From Mesorhizobium sp. 113-3-3 (lineage in GTDB: Bacteria; Pseudomonadota; Alphaproteobacteria; Rhizobiales; Rhizobiaceae): a stretch of 64,000 nt of DNA. The position numbers and the translations under genes were made by a program. Positions 43,837 through 54,506 of the stretch are shown in pieces. Positions within the stretch are counted from its first letter, which is position 1, and each line of letters begins with the position of its first letter. The DNA lies in contig NZ_AP023243.1 of assembly GCF_016756495.1 (NCBI RefSeq), positions 1,674,001 to 1,738,000 of the forward strand, read 5' to 3'. The notes below the pieces were generated by a model. It did not search any database. It was not told the DNA's origin and saw only the letters and a list, made by a program, of their open reading frames with translations.

Positions 43837-45237
43837 TCAGGCTTTGGCCAGCCGCTTTTTCCAGTAGCGGATCTGCTTCCTCACTTCCGACGGCGCGGTG
43901 CCGCCGAAACTGGTGCGGCTCTTCACCGAGTTCTGCACCGCCAGCACCGAGAAAATATCTGGCGTGATGCCGGGATCGATCGACTGCAGGTCCTCCAGCG
44001 AAAGCTTCTCCAGGCTCACCTTCTTCTCCTCGGCCAGCGCCACCGCGCGGCCGGTGACGTGATGCGCCTCGCGGAACGGCAGGCCGAGCGTGCGCACCAG
44101 CCAGTCGGCAAGGTCGGTCGCGGTCGCGTGGCCGGAGCCTGCGGCCTTCTTCATCGCGGCGGCGTTGACCGTCATGTCCGAGACCATTCCGGTCATCGCC
44201 GCCAGCATCAGGTCGAGCGTCTCGGCGGCATCGAACACCGATTCCTTGTCTTCCTGCATGTCCTTGCCATAGGTCAAAGGCATGCCCTTCATCACCGTCA
44301 GCAGGCCGACCAGATGGCCGTTGACGCGGCCGGTCTTGCCGCGCACCAGTTCGGCGGCGTCGGGGTTCTTCTTCTGCGGCATGATCGAGGAGCCGGTGGA
44401 AAAACTGTCCGACAGCCTGATGAAGCCGAACTGCGGCGTCGACCAGATGATGATCTCCTCGGCCAGCCGCGACAGATGCGTGGCGCAGATCGCCGCCATG
44501 CCGAGAAAGTCCAGCGCGAAATCGCGATCGGAGACGCTGTCCAGCGAATTGCGCATCGGCTCGCGGAAGCCGAGCGCCTTGGCGGTCCGGTGGCGGTCGA
44601 TCGGGAAACTGGTGCCGGCGAGGGCGGCGGCACCCAGCGGGCTCTCGTCCATGCGTTCGATGGCGTCGCGCACGCGCGACAGGTCGCGCGCAAACATCTC
44701 GACATAGGCCATGCAGTGATGGCCGAAGGTCACCGGCTGCGCCGCCTGCATATGGGTAAAGCCGGGCATCACGGTCGCCGCATGCTCCTCGGCCCGCGCC
44801 AGCAGTGCCGTGATCAGGCCCTTCAGCGCTTCGGCGACGCGGAAGCATTCGTCCTTGACCCAGAGCCGCAGGTCCACCGCCACCTGGTCGTTGCGCGAGC
44901 GCGCCGTGTGCAGGCGGCCGGCAGCCGGGCCGATCAGGTCGGCGAGGCGTGCCTCGACATTCATGTGGATGTCTTCGAGCTTCGTCGAGAACTCGAAGCT
45001 GCCGGCCTCGATCTCTTTCAGGATCGTGTTCAGGCCGTGAGCGATTTTCTCTTGATCGGCCGCCGAAATAATGCCCGTTTGCGCCAGCATCTCGCTATGG
45101 GCGATCGAGCCGCGTATGTCCTGCGCGTAGAGTTTGCGGTCGAACGAGATCGACGCGTTGATCGCTTCCATGATCGCGGCCGGACCCGAGGCAAATCGTC
45201 CGCCCCACATCTGGTTGCTGGTCTTCTTGTCGCTCAT
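43837..45237 (-). CDS. argH: Argininosuccinate lyase
   Basis: 466 residues starting [19 protein letters not shown]. The fumarase/aspartase signature is [12 protein letters not shown] (about residues 282-293), with [11 protein letters not shown] and the catalytic His in [11 protein letters not shown]. It splits argininosuccinate into arginine and fumarate. Its start is only 37 bp from the divergent tlpA start. Confidence 0.96.
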   Translation of the reverse strand: MSDKKTSNQMWGGRFASGPAAIMEAINASISFDRKLYAQDIRGSIAHSEMLAQTGIISAADQEKIAHGLNTILKEIEAGSFEFSTKLEDIHMNVEARLADLIGPAAGRLHTARSRNDQVAVDLRLWVKDECFRVAEALKGLITALLARAEEHAATVMPGFTHMQAAQPVTFGHHCMAYVEMFARDLSRVRDAIERMDESPLGAAALAGTSFPIDRHRTAKALGFREPMRNSLDSVSDRDFALDFLGMAAICATHLSRLAEEIIIWSTPQFGFIRLSDSFSTGSSIMPQKKNPDAAELVRGKTGRVNGHLVGLLTVMKGMPLTYGKDMQEDKESVFDAAETLDLMLAAMTGMVSDMTVNAAAMKKAAGSGHATATDLADWLVRTLGLPFREAHHVTGRAVALAEEKKVSLEKLSLEDLQSIDPGITPDIFSVLAVQNSVKSRTSFGGTAPSEVRKQIRYWKKRLAKA

Positions 45238-45274
45238 CGCTATAAAACCCGTGCTTCGGAGCAGTTTTGAGAAA

Positions 45275-45955
45275 ATGGCAGACGGAAACAGATTTTTCCC
45301 GGCCCCGCGCCTGATCCTCGCCGCTTTGGTGGCGGGAGCGCTGGCCGGCGCGGTCGCGGTATATGTCAGCGAGAGCCGGTCTGGCAACAATGCACCGGCC
45401 CAGGTGGCGGTCGGCGGCAGCAAGGATGACGTCGCCTGCGCCGCCAAGAACGACCGCGCCAAGAAGATCGCCGCCGCCGCCACCGGCGAGGTCGCGGCGC
45501 TTTTGCCCGCCGATCCGCCGCAATCGATGAAAGGCCTTGCCTTCAATGGTCCGGACGGCAAGCCGATGACCATCGCCGACCATGCCGGCAAGACGGTGCT
45601 GCTCAACCTCTGGGCGACGTGGTGCGCGCCGTGCCGCGCCGAAATGCCGGCGCTCGATGCGCTGCAGAAGGAGAAGGGCAGCGACAGCTTTCAGGTGGTC
45701 GCCGTCAATGTCGATGCCGGCGACGATGTGAAGCCGAAGAAGTTTCTCAAGGAAACAGGCGTCGAAGCGCTCGGCTACTACCGGGATTCGACGGTGGCGC
45801 TGTTCAACGACCTCAAGACGCGCGGCCTGGCGCTCGGCCTTCCCGTCACCATGCTGATCGACGGCGAAGGCTGCCTGATCGCGCATATGAACGGTCCGGC
45901 CGAATGGTCCGGGCCTGACGCCAGGCGGCTGGTCGACGCGGCGCTCGGGTCGTAG
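45275..45955 (+). CDS. tlpA: TlpA-type thiol:disulfide oxidoreductase
   Basis: 226 residues from ATG 45275. One N-terminal helix ([19 protein letters not shown]) anchors a periplasmic thioredoxin domain with the active site WCAPC and cis-Pro segment [10 protein letters not shown]. The family reduces periplasmic disulfides, notably for cytochrome oxidase copper-centre and c-type cytochrome assembly. An inserted Cys pair typical of alphaproteobacterial TlpA may be C54 and the Cys in EGCLIAH. Confidence 0.92.
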   Translation: MADGNRFFPAPRLILAALVAGALAGAVAVYVSESRSGNNAPAQVAVGGSKDDVACAAKNDRAKKIAAAATGEVAALLPADPPQSMKGLAFNGPDGKPMTIADHAGKTVLLNLWATWCAPCRAEMPALDALQKEKGSDSFQVVAVNVDAGDDVKPKKFLKETGVEALGYYRDSTVALFNDLKTRGLALGLPVTMLIDGEGCLIAHMNGPAEWSGPDARRLVDAALGS

Positions 45956-45956
45956 A

Positions 45957-46000
45957 GCAATTCCAGGAAAAGTGTGAAACGCTTTTCCGTCGGGAATTGC
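45957..46000. repeat. 44-bp palindromic intergenic repeat, copy A
   Basis: GCAATTCC (45957-45964) and GGAATTGC (45993-46000) flank a nested stem GGAAAAG with CTTTTCC. It starts one base after the tlpA stop. Its sibling at 61865-61908 has the same length and ends, with a compensating change inside the stem. Confidence 0.8.
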
Positions 46001-46016
46001 GTCAGAACAAAGAGTT

Positions 46017-46055
46017 AGAGCGGTTCGCCGTATCCGTGAAACCGTGAGCCGCTCT
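46017..46055. repeat. 39-bp imperfect palindrome next to copy A
   Basis: AGAGCGGTTC at the left and GAGCCGCTCT at the right pair with mismatches at two positions. It abuts the stop of the MHYT gene. Such AGAGCGG elements are common rhizobial intergenic repeats and often accompany the GCAATTCC type. Confidence 0.65.
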
Positions 46056-46058
46056 AGG

Positions 46059-48509
46059 TCAAGCCGAGCGCACGCTTGGCTTGAGCAATACGAGATTGCC
46101 ATCGCGACGGTCGGCGCGAGCCGGAGTGCGCTTGCCGTGGCCGGTCAGGTCGTCGAACGCCTCGATCGGCGCCGGCTTGCCGAGATAGTAGCCCTGGCCG
46201 ATCTCGCAGGCCTCGGCGTCCAGGAACTTCAGTTCGCCAAGCGTCTCGACGCCTTCGGCAAGGACCGGCAGGCCAAGGCCGCGCCCCAGCCCCAGCACGG
46301 CGCGCACGATCGCCGCGACCTGACCGTTGGTGTCGACCGCCTTGATGAAGGAGGAGTCGATCTTGATCTTGTCGAAGGGGAAGGCGCGCAGGTTGGAGAG
46401 CGAGGAATAGCCGGTTCCGAAATCGTCCATGGCAACCCGCACGCCAAGCGACTTGACCTGGCGCAAGGTTGCCAGCGCACGCGGCATGTCCTTCACCAGC
46501 GCGGTTTCGGTGATCTCGAGCTCCAACCTTGTCGGGGCAAGACCCGTTCTTAGCAACGTCTCATGGACCTTGCGGCTGAAATTGGGATTGTGAAGCTGGA
46601 CCGCGGAGACATTGACGGCGACCGTCAGCGGATTTTCCCAGCGCGCGGCTTCCTCGCAGGCCGCGTCGAGCACCCAGTCGCCGATCTGCCCGATGGCGCC
46701 GCTTTCCTCGGCCACCGGGATGAATGTCGCGGGGGAAACGTCGCCGCGTTCGGGATGGCGCCAGCGGATCAGGGCTTCGAAGCCGACCATCCTGCCGCTG
46801 CTGATCTCCTTCTGCGGCTGGTAGACGAGGTAGAACTCGTTGCGCACGACGGCCTGACGCAATTCGTGCTCCATAATGCGCTTGTCTCGGGCCTCGGCAC
46901 CCATCGAGGCCTCGAAATAGCGATAGGTGTCCCTGCCTTCGGTCTTGGCGCGGTAGAGCGCCGTATCGGCATGGCTGATCAGGGCGGTCGGGTCTTCGGC
47001 ATCGAGCGGATAGATCGCGATGCCGATGCTGGCCGAGACCAGGCCACCGCCGGCCGCTGCCCGGTTTTCCTCGCGCATGGCGGCGAGCAGCGAGCCGGCG
47101 ATGCGGCCCGCCGCCTGCGGGTCGGGCAGGTTGGGGGCGATGATGGCGAATTCGTCGCCGCCGAGGCGCGCGAGCATCTGTCCGTGGCGCAGAACGCCGG
47201 CCGCGCAGGTCGCCACCTTTTGCAGCATCGCATCGCCGGCGCCATGTCCGTAAAGGTCGTTAACCTCCTTGAAGCGGTCGAGGTCGAACAGCAGAAGCGC
47301 AAGGTGCCGGCCTTTGATGCCCTTTTCGGTATTGGCGATCCGGTTCATGGATGCGATTTCCATGTCGAGACGGCTGGAAAAGGAGCGGCGGTTGGCCAGT
47401 CCCGTCAGCGGATCGAAATGGGCGAGACGAAGGATCTCCTCCTCCGCCTTCTTGCGCTCGCGGATGTCGCGGACGGCGATGACGTTGTGGGGCTTGCCGC
47501 AATAGTCGATGCTCCGGGCGATCAGCTCGACGGGAATTCGCGTTCCGTCGCGGTTCCTCAACTCCGCCTCCCATGGCTGGCCTGCCAGGCTGGCAGCGTC
47601 GGTCGCGGTGTGGTCGTCGAAAAGCTCGCGCAGTTCCATTCCGTTCAGCGTCGCGGCAGGCGTGCCGTTCAGCTTGCCCATACTGTCATTGGCGCTGACG
47701 ATGCGGTTGCCGTCGCAGACGATCAGGCCTTCCACGGCGGCATTGGCCAGTCCGTGCATGCGATCGACCTCGAGCTTCTGGCGACGGAAGCGCAAATCGA
47801 TCCACAGCGCCGATGCCGACAGCACCAGGATCACCAGCGTGGCGGCCGCGGCCGCGAAAGCCTGCGAGGTCGGCTCGATCGTGTACTCGGATATGACGAT
47901 CGAGGAATCTGGAAAGATCGAGACGGCGCCCATGCCGATGAAATGCAAGGTGCAGATCGCCAGCGTCAGCAGCACCGCGCCGGCGGACGTCGCCGTCGAG
48001 GAAGGGCGGCGCAGCACGACATGCAGCGCCAGCGCCCCGAGCGTCACGCCGGCCAGCAGGGAAACGGCGACCATCAACAGGTTCCATTCGATGCGGCCCT
48101 GCACCTCGAATGCCGCCATGCCGATATAATGCATGGCTGCGATGCCGCCGCCCAGAACGGCGCCGCCGACGAGATGATAGTCGAACTCGTGCCGCAAGGT
48201 GGCGATCCACATGCCGGCCGCCGTCAGCGCGACCGAGGCGGCGAGCGAGAGCACGGAGAGCCACGGATCATAGGCGCTGGGTATGCCCGGCGTGAATGCG
48301 AGCATAGCGATGAAATGCGTTGCCCAGATGCCGAAACCGGTCGACGTCGCCGCGATCATCAGCCAGGCAAGGCGGTTGCGGTCCGTCGAACGGCTGATGT
48401 GGTGAAGCAGGCTGACAGCGGAGAAGCAGGAAATTCCGCAGATCAGCGCGGCGAGTGCGACCAGTCTCAGATCGTGCTGGTTCACGATACAATTATAGAC
48501 CGTCAACAT
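46059..48509 (-). CDS. MHYT-PAS-GGDEF-EAL membrane protein (c-di-GMP synthase/phosphodiesterase)
   Basis: 816 residues from ATG 48509, with GGGGAT upstream. Residues about 1-220 are an MHYT sensor with seven helices and the motifs THFIAM, MHYIGM and LHFIGM, which may bind copper, O2 or NO. A PAS domain (about 255-375) follows. The GGDEF domain is intact (LGGDEF near residue 448-452). The EAL domain has GFEALIRW near 575 and DDFGTGYSSL, so it could hydrolyse c-di-GMP. The balance of activities cannot be told from sequence. Confidence 0.93.
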   Translation of the reverse strand: MLTVYNCIVNQHDLRLVALAALICGISCFSAVSLLHHISRSTDRNRLAWLMIAATSTGFGIWATHFIAMLAFTPGIPSAYDPWLSVLSLAASVALTAAGMWIATLRHEFDYHLVGGAVLGGGIAAMHYIGMAAFEVQGRIEWNLLMVAVSLLAGVTLGALALHVVLRRPSSTATSAGAVLLTLAICTLHFIGMGAVSIFPDSSIVISEYTIEPTSQAFAAAAATLVILVLSASALWIDLRFRRQKLEVDRMHGLANAAVEGLIVCDGNRIVSANDSMGKLNGTPAATLNGMELRELFDDHTATDAASLAGQPWEAELRNRDGTRIPVELIARSIDYCGKPHNVIAVRDIRERKKAEEEILRLAHFDPLTGLANRRSFSSRLDMEIASMNRIANTEKGIKGRHLALLLFDLDRFKEVNDLYGHGAGDAMLQKVATCAAGVLRHGQMLARLGGDEFAIIAPNLPDPQAAGRIAGSLLAAMREENRAAAGGGLVSASIGIAIYPLDAEDPTALISHADTALYRAKTEGRDTYRYFEASMGAEARDKRIMEHELRQAVVRNEFYLVYQPQKEISSGRMVGFEALIRWRHPERGDVSPATFIPVAEESGAIGQIGDWVLDAACEEAARWENPLTVAVNVSAVQLHNPNFSRKVHETLLRTGLAPTRLELEITETALVKDMPRALATLRQVKSLGVRVAMDDFGTGYSSLSNLRAFPFDKIKIDSSFIKAVDTNGQVAAIVRAVLGLGRGLGLPVLAEGVETLGELKFLDAEACEIGQGYYLGKPAPIEAFDDLTGHGKRTPARADRRDGNLVLLKPSVRSA

Positions 48510-48887
48510 CTTATATCCCCAAGCCCATCTGGAAATAAAAAACGAAATATGACTGATTAAGACCTGGCTGTTGAAGGATCGATAAAGTCGCCTGCAACCA
48601 GAACGTGCTTTCCTGACGCATGGTCGGTGCCCTCTGCCGCACCCGCGGTCCATCCAACCTTTAGCCGGACAATCATCGCGGCCGGCATGGCCTTTACGTC
48701 CTTTGCAGTCGCGCTAGCTACCTATGCGCCGGTGTGCGTTTTGACGCCGGCCAAGCCGCCGAGGGAGAGGAACGAGCAGCTGTGCAAAGGCCGGAGAGCC
48801 ACAACAGAACTGTCACATACCTTCTCTAAGAGAGCGGGCAAGGACTTGCGCAAGACCCTTGTCTCCAGCCACTCAAGAGGGAAAACC
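48510..48887. other. 378-bp gap between the MHYT gene and ugpB
   Basis: The region contains the divergent start regions of both genes. Only a poor half Pho-box match (CTGTCAC near 48807) was seen; a good ribosome site (AAGAGGGA) lies before ugpB. An open frame continues upstream of the ugpB start but lacks similarity and any signal peptide, so it is not coding. AT-rich tracts near 48525-48560 may hold promoters. Confidence 0.5.
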
Positions 48888-50240
48888 ATGACTATGATCA
48901 AGCGGGGCTTTGCTGCCCTTGCCGCTGGTGCGCTCAGCTCTGCGCTGGCGATGCCTGCTTCTGCGGAACCGGTGAAATTCGACTTCTGGTTCGGCCTTTC
49001 GGGCGACCTCGCCCGTGTCGTCGACACGCTGTGCAAGAACTTCAATGAATCGCAGAAGGACTACGAAGTCGTCTGCACCAGCCAGGGCAATTACGACGCC
49101 ACGCTGCAGAACACCATAGCGGCCTTCCGCGCCGGCAAGCAGCCGGCCGTCGTCCAGGTCTATGACGTCGGCACCGCCACCATGATGCTGTCGGGCGCCT
49201 ACAAGCCAGCCGACAAGCTGATGGAAGAGAACGGCTACAAGATCGACTACGCCGACTATTTCCCCGGCATCGCGCGCTACTATGCGACGTCGAAAGGCGA
49301 GATGCTGTCCTTCCCGTTCAATTCCTCGACCCCGCTGATGTACTGGAACAAGGACGCCTTCGCCAAGATCGGCAAGACCGAAGCGCCCAAGACCTGGGAA
49401 GATGTCGGCGCCGATCTCAAGGCGTTGAAGGAGGCCGGCTATGAGTGTCCGATGGCCATCAACATCTCGGCCAACGAAAGCTGGCAGCTGATGGAGCAGT
49501 TCTCGGCGCTCCACAACCAGCCGATCGCCACCAAGAACAACGGCTATGACGGTCTCGACGCGCGCCTCGAAGTCAACAAGACCAAGTTCGTCCAGTACGT
49601 CACCGACCTCAAGAAGTGGTATGACGCCGGCCTGATCAAGATCAAGTCCAAGGATCTCGGCCAGGACATGGTCCAGGCCTTCGCCTCGGGCACCTGCCAG
49701 GTCATCCTGACCTCGGTCGGCGACCACGGCACGGTCGGCAGGACCCAGAAGGAAGGCATGAAGTGGGATGTCGCCGAACTGCCGGTCTATGCCGGCACGG
49801 AGCGCAAGAATTCGCTGGTCGGCGGCGCTTCGCTGTGGGTGCTTTCCGGCAAGTCGGACGCCGAATACAAGGGCGCGGCCGCTTTCCTGAACTTCATCCA
49901 TGACCCCAAGACGGCTTTGTTCTGGTCGACCAACACCGGCTACATCCCGGTGACCAAGTCGGGCTTCGACTACATGAAGGGCCAGGGCTTCTACGACAAG
50001 GCCCCCTTCAAGGGCCGCGAAGTCGCCATCGCCAGCCTGACCGCGTCCGAGCCGACCGAAATCACCCGCGGCATCCGGCTGGGCAACTTCACCCAGATCC
50101 GCGCCGAGTTCGGCACGCAGATGCAGGCGATCTTCGCCAACAAGGTCAGCGTCCAGGAAGGCCTCGACACGCTGGTCAAGAACGGCGACGCCATCCTCGA
50201 CCGCTTCCAGCAGACCTATCCGGGCAAGACCTTGCCCTGA
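48888..50240 (+). CDS. ugpB: sn-Glycerol-3-phosphate ABC transporter, substrate-binding protein
   Basis: 450 residues from ATG 48888. A Sec signal peptide (GFAALAAGALSSALAMPASA) is cut before EPVKFDFWFGLSG. UgpB features include FNSSTPLMYWNKDAFAKIG, GLDARLEVNKTKF and FIHDPKTALFWSTNTGYIPVT, split here. It binds glycerol-3-phosphate and related phosphodiesters in the periplasm. It heads the ugpBAEC operon, which phosphate limitation controls in other rhizobia. Confidence 0.94.
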   Translation: MTMIKRGFAALAAGALSSALAMPASAEPVKFDFWFGLSGDLARVVDTLCKNFNESQKDYEVVCTSQGNYDATLQNTIAAFRAGKQPAVVQVYDVGTATMMLSGAYKPADKLMEENGYKIDYADYFPGIARYYATSKGEMLSFPFNSSTPLMYWNKDAFAKIGKTEAPKTWEDVGADLKALKEAGYECPMAINISANESWQLMEQFSALHNQPIATKNNGYDGLDARLEVNKTKFVQYVTDLKKWYDAGLIKIKSKDLGQDMVQAFASGTCQVILTSVGDHGTVGRTQKEGMKWDVAELPVYAGTERKNSLVGGASLWVLSGKSDAEYKGAAAFLNFIHDPKTALFWSTNTGYIPVTKSGFDYMKGQGFYDKAPFKGREVAIASLTASEPTEITRGIRLGNFTQIRAEFGTQMQAIFANKVSVQEGLDTLVKNGDAILDRFQQTYPGKTLP

Positions 50241-50255
50241 TGCCTGAAACGCCAA

Positions 50256-50284
50256 GGCCGCCCGTCGAGATTCGACGGGCGGCC
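50256..50284 (+). repeat. Perfect 13-bp hairpin between ugpB and ugpA
   Basis: GGCCGCCCGTCGA (50256-50268), GAT, TCGACGGGCGGCC (50272-50284) would form a very stable hairpin in the ugp mRNA. Only ATTTCA follows, so it is a weak terminator at most. It may protect the ugpB transcript 3' end or lower ugpAEC expression. Confidence 0.7.
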
Positions 50285-50309
50285 ATTTCATACCGGTTTT
50301 GATTTTTAC

Positions 50310-50354
50310 GCATGTCTTTATCCCGAAACCGGTACCCATTTTCGGGAGACATGC
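50310..50354. repeat. 45-bp GCATGTC palindromic repeat
   Basis: GCATGTC (50310-50316) and GACATGC (50348-50354) flank a nested arm pair TCCCGAAA and TTTCGGGA. Layout matches the 44-bp GCAATTCC repeats elsewhere in the window, with different terminal sequence. Related elements are very common between rhizobial genes. Confidence 0.75.
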
Positions 50355-50407
50355 TTTAGTCTTCCGCTGAGAAAGCGGGCTGACGGTTCAACGGCATCGG
50401 CGGATCG

Positions 50408-51292
50408 ATGGAAAAACGCGTCACTTTCGGCAAATGGACGATCGGCATCCTCTTCGCGGTGCCACAGCTCCTCCTGATCTTCACCTTCTTCTACTGGCCG
50501 GCCGGCCAAGCCGTGTACTGGTCGCTGACGCTGCAGCAGCCCTGGGGCGGCGGCAACATCTGGGTCGGGCTCGACAATTTCCGCTCCATCCTGTCCAACG
50601 CCGACTACTGGAACTCGATCACCGCCAGCCTTGTCTTTGCCGGTATCAGCACCGGTCTTGCAATGTTCATCGCCCTGGTGCTCGCTGCCTTGACCGATCG
50701 GCAGCTCGCCGGCTCGCGGCTCTACCGCGTCGTCCTGATCTGGCCCTACGGCATCGCGGCGCCCGCGCTGGCGATGGCGTTCCGCTTCATCCTGGCGCCG
50801 GAGGCCGGCTTCATGGCTATGGTCAACCAGGTCTGGCCCGGCTTCTGGGACCCCGGCCTCGACGGCGCCGACGCCATGGCCTCGATCATCGTCGCCTTCT
50901 CGTGGAAATATGTCGGCTACAACTTCATCTTCTTCCTCGCCGCGTTCCAGGCCATCCCGCGTTCGCTGGTCGAGGCCGCCGCGATGGACGGTTCCGGCGT
51001 CATCAGGCGTTTCTGGGACATCCAGTTTCCGCTGATCACGCCGACCATCTTCTTCCTGCTGGTCATCAACATCACCGAGAGTTTCCAGGACTCCTTCGGC
51101 ATCGTCGACATCATGACATCAGGCGGTCCGGCCAACGCGACCAATTTGATGGTCTACAAGATCTATTCGGACGGTTTCAAAGGCCTCGATTATTCAGGAG
51201 CCGCCGCGCAGAGCATCATCCTGATGCTGCTCATCATCGTGCTCACCATCTTCCAGTTCCGCTTCATCGAACGGCGCGTGCATTACAGGTGA
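50408..51292 (+). CDS. ugpA: sn-Glycerol-3-phosphate ABC transporter permease
   Basis: 294 residues with six membrane helices. The EAA motif region is LVEAAAMDGSGVIRRFWDIQFPLITP, the contact site for UgpC. It forms the translocation channel with UgpE. The start is 167 bp after ugpB, a gap filled by a hairpin and a palindromic repeat. Confidence 0.93.
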   Translation: MEKRVTFGKWTIGILFAVPQLLLIFTFFYWPAGQAVYWSLTLQQPWGGGNIWVGLDNFRSILSNADYWNSITASLVFAGISTGLAMFIALVLAALTDRQLAGSRLYRVVLIWPYGIAAPALAMAFRFILAPEAGFMAMVNQVWPGFWDPGLDGADAMASIIVAFSWKYVGYNFIFFLAAFQAIPRSLVEAAAMDGSGVIRRFWDIQFPLITPTIFFLLVINITESFQDSFGIVDIMTSGGPANATNLMVYKIYSDGFKGLDYSGAAAQSIILMLLIIVLTIFQFRFIERRVHYR

Positions 51293-51293
51293 G

Positions 51294-52214
51294 ATGGACA
51301 TGGTCGAGCGCACACCGTTCTTGAATTTCTTCACGCATCTGATCCTGTTCATCGGCTTCGTCTTTTGCATTGCGCCGTTCGTGGTTGTCGTCGTCGCGGC
51401 GTCCCACAACCTCAAGGATGTCAACGATGTGCCGATGTCACTGCTGCCGGGCAGCGACTTCTGGGTCAACATCAAGACCGCCTGGACGACGGCCGATCTC
51501 GGTCCCAAGCTGCTCAACAGCTTCATCATGGCGACAGGCGTCGCCGCCGGCAAAGTGATCATCTCGGCACTCACCGCCTTCTCGATCGTCTACTTCCGCT
51601 ATCCCGGCCGCATGCTGATCTTCTGGCTGATCTTCATCACGCTGATGCTGCCGCTCGAAGTGCGCATCGTGCCGACCTACGCGGTTGTCGCCAACGTCCT
51701 TGAGCCCTATCAGGCGATCCTGGACCTGACCGGGATTTCCTGGCTGATCGAAAAAGTCTCGGGCGTGCATGTCGCGCTCAACCTGGGCATGCTCAATTCC
51801 TATCCAGGCCTGATCCTGCCGCTGATCGCCACCGCCACTGGCACCTTCCTCTACCGGCAGTTCTTCCTGACCGTTCCAGACGAGCTGACCGAGGCCGCGC
51901 GCATGGACGGCGCCGGTCCGCTGCGCTTCTTCATCGATGTCCTGTTGCCGCTGTCGCGCAACAATATGGCAGCGCTCGGCACCATCATGTTCCTCTGGGC
52001 GTGGAACCAGTACCTGTGGCCGCTGCTCATCACCACCGACCAATCGCATGCCACGGCGGTAACCGAGCTGAAGCAGCTCATCCCCAATGTCGGCGGCGCG
52101 CCCGAATGGCACATCGCCATGGCCGGGACGCTGATCGTCATGCTACCGCCGCTGGTCGTCGTGGTGCTGATGCAGCGCTGGTTCGTGCGCGGCCTGATCG
52201 CCACCGAGAAATAG
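51294..52214 (+). CDS. ugpE: sn-Glycerol-3-phosphate ABC transporter permease
   Basis: 306 residues with six helices; ATG 51300 is an alternative start with better spacing to AGGTGAG. The EAA motif is LTEAARMDGAGPLRFFIDVLLP. LGMLNSYPGLILPLIATATGTFLYRQFF, split here, is typical of UgpE. It lies 1 bp after ugpA. Confidence 0.93.
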   Translation: MDMVERTPFLNFFTHLILFIGFVFCIAPFVVVVVAASHNLKDVNDVPMSLLPGSDFWVNIKTAWTTADLGPKLLNSFIMATGVAAGKVIISALTAFSIVYFRYPGRMLIFWLIFITLMLPLEVRIVPTYAVVANVLEPYQAILDLTGISWLIEKVSGVHVALNLGMLNSYPGLILPLIATATGTFLYRQFFLTVPDELTEAARMDGAGPLRFFIDVLLPLSRNNMAALGTIMFLWAWNQYLWPLLITTDQSHATAVTELKQLIPNVGGAPEWHIAMAGTLIVMLPPLVVVVLMQRWFVRGLIATEK

Positions 52215-52223
52215 GAGACAAGA

Positions 52224-53324
<1,101 letters not shown>

Positions 53325-53423
53325 TGCCTCGCTGAGCCGTGGCCGATCTACTTGGCCGAATCCGGAAAACGCATCATCGCGTGATCCCGCCACCGCGCCC
53401 CCGGGGGCAGCGCCGTTGGGCCT

Positions 53424-54506
53424 TCAAACGAAGACATGCGCCTTCCCCGACACGGTGAGCCGGACGATCTCGCCTACTGTCGGTGCGTCCATGCCGGATT
53501 TGCGCAGGATCAGCGGCGTGTTGCCGATGGCGGCGGCGTCTGGTGGATCGGCATTGTTCAGCAGCCGCACCGCGATCATGCAGGTTGACCCGGCGAATTC
53601 CGATTCCGTCACCTCGCCGAACAGCATGTCGGGGGTGCCCGACATGCCTTCACGCGATGTGCGCTTCAGCCCGATCTGCTCCGGCCGCAGCATGATGCGG
53701 GCAATATCGCGGCTGTCATTGGTATCGACGGCGATGCGGCCGAGCGGCGAGTTGGCGAAGCCGCCCGAGATGCTCGCCGGCAGGATGATGGCGTCGCCGA
53801 GGAACTCGGCGATCATCCTGTCCTTCGGCTTGAGGTAGAGATCGCGCGGCGTGCCGACCTGCGAGAATTTGCCGTCGCGCATCACCGCCACCTGGGCGGC
53901 GAAGGACAGTGCTTCGGCCTGGTCGTGGGTGACCAGGATGGTGGTGATGCCGGCCGCCTCCAGAAGTTCGGCCACCGCCTTGCGCATCGAGGCGCGCAGG
54001 CCGGTGTCGAGCGCCGAGAACGGCTCGTCGAGCAGCATCAGCCGCGGCTTCATCGCCATGGCGCGGGCGAGCGCCACGCGCTGCTGCTGGCCGCCGGAAA
54101 GCTCATGCGGGCGGCGCTTGAGGATCGCCTTGTCCAGGCCCACGATATAGGCGAGTTCGACAATGCGCTCGGTGCGCTTGTCCTCGCCTCGGCCCATGCC
54201 AAAACCGATATTGTCCGCGATGGTCAGATGCGGGAACAGGGCGCCGTCCTGCGCCACCACGCCGATGCCGCGGCGATGCGCCGGGACCGCGGCGCCGCCA
54301 TTGGCCAGCACCTCGCCGTCGAGCACGATGCGGCCCTGGTCCGGCGCCTCGAAGCCGGCGATCAGCCGCAGCAAGGTGGTCTTGCCGCAGCCTGAAGGTC
54401 CGACGATTGCGGTCCGGCTGCCGCTGGCGACATCGAGGTCGACGCCGGCAAGGGCTGCGACGGGGCCGTAATGCTTGTGCAGGCCTTTGATTTCGAGAAA
54501 GCTCAT
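53424..54506 (-). CDS. fbpC: Iron(III)-type ABC transporter ATPase (FbpC-like)
   Basis: 360 residues. Walker [11 protein letters not shown]-loop [14 protein letters not shown], signature [14 protein letters not shown] and Walker [13 protein letters not shown] are intact. A C-terminal TOBE-like regulatory domain follows. Its start overlaps the permease stop by 4 bp. The set fbpA-fbpB-fbpC suggests ferric ion import; putrescine or thiamine systems are related alternatives. Confidence 0.88.
   Translation of the reverse strand: MSFLEIKGLHKHYGPVAALAGVDLDVASGSRTAIVGPSGCGKTTLLRLIAGFEAPDQGRIVLDGEVLANGGAAVPAHRRGIGVVAQDGALFPHLTIADNIGFGMGRGEDKRTERIVELAYIVGLDKAILKRRPHELSGGQQQRVALARAMAMKPRLMLLDEPFSALDTGLRASMRKAVAELLEAAGITTILVTHDQAEALSFAAQVAVMRDGKFSQVGTPRDLYLKPKDRMIAEFLGDAIILPASISGGFANSPLGRIAVDTNDSRDIARIMLRPEQIGLKRTSREGMSGTPDMLFGEVTESEFAGSTCMIAVRLLNNADPPDAAAIGNTPLILRKSGMDAPTVGEIVRLTVSGKAHVFV

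Noticed and set aside
46563..48560. 665-codon plus-strand open frame antisense to the MHYT-GGDEF-EAL gene
   Set aside because: It mirrors a clearly conserved multi-domain protein and has Arg/Asp/His-rich shadow composition.
48800..48825. Pho box upstream of ugpB
   Set aside because: Only one half-site (CTGTCAC) is visible; the second half does not match the consensus, so PhoB control was not called.
48627..48887. N-terminal extension of UgpB in the same frame
   Set aside because: A good ribosome site and signal peptide start at 48888, and the upstream part has no family similarity.
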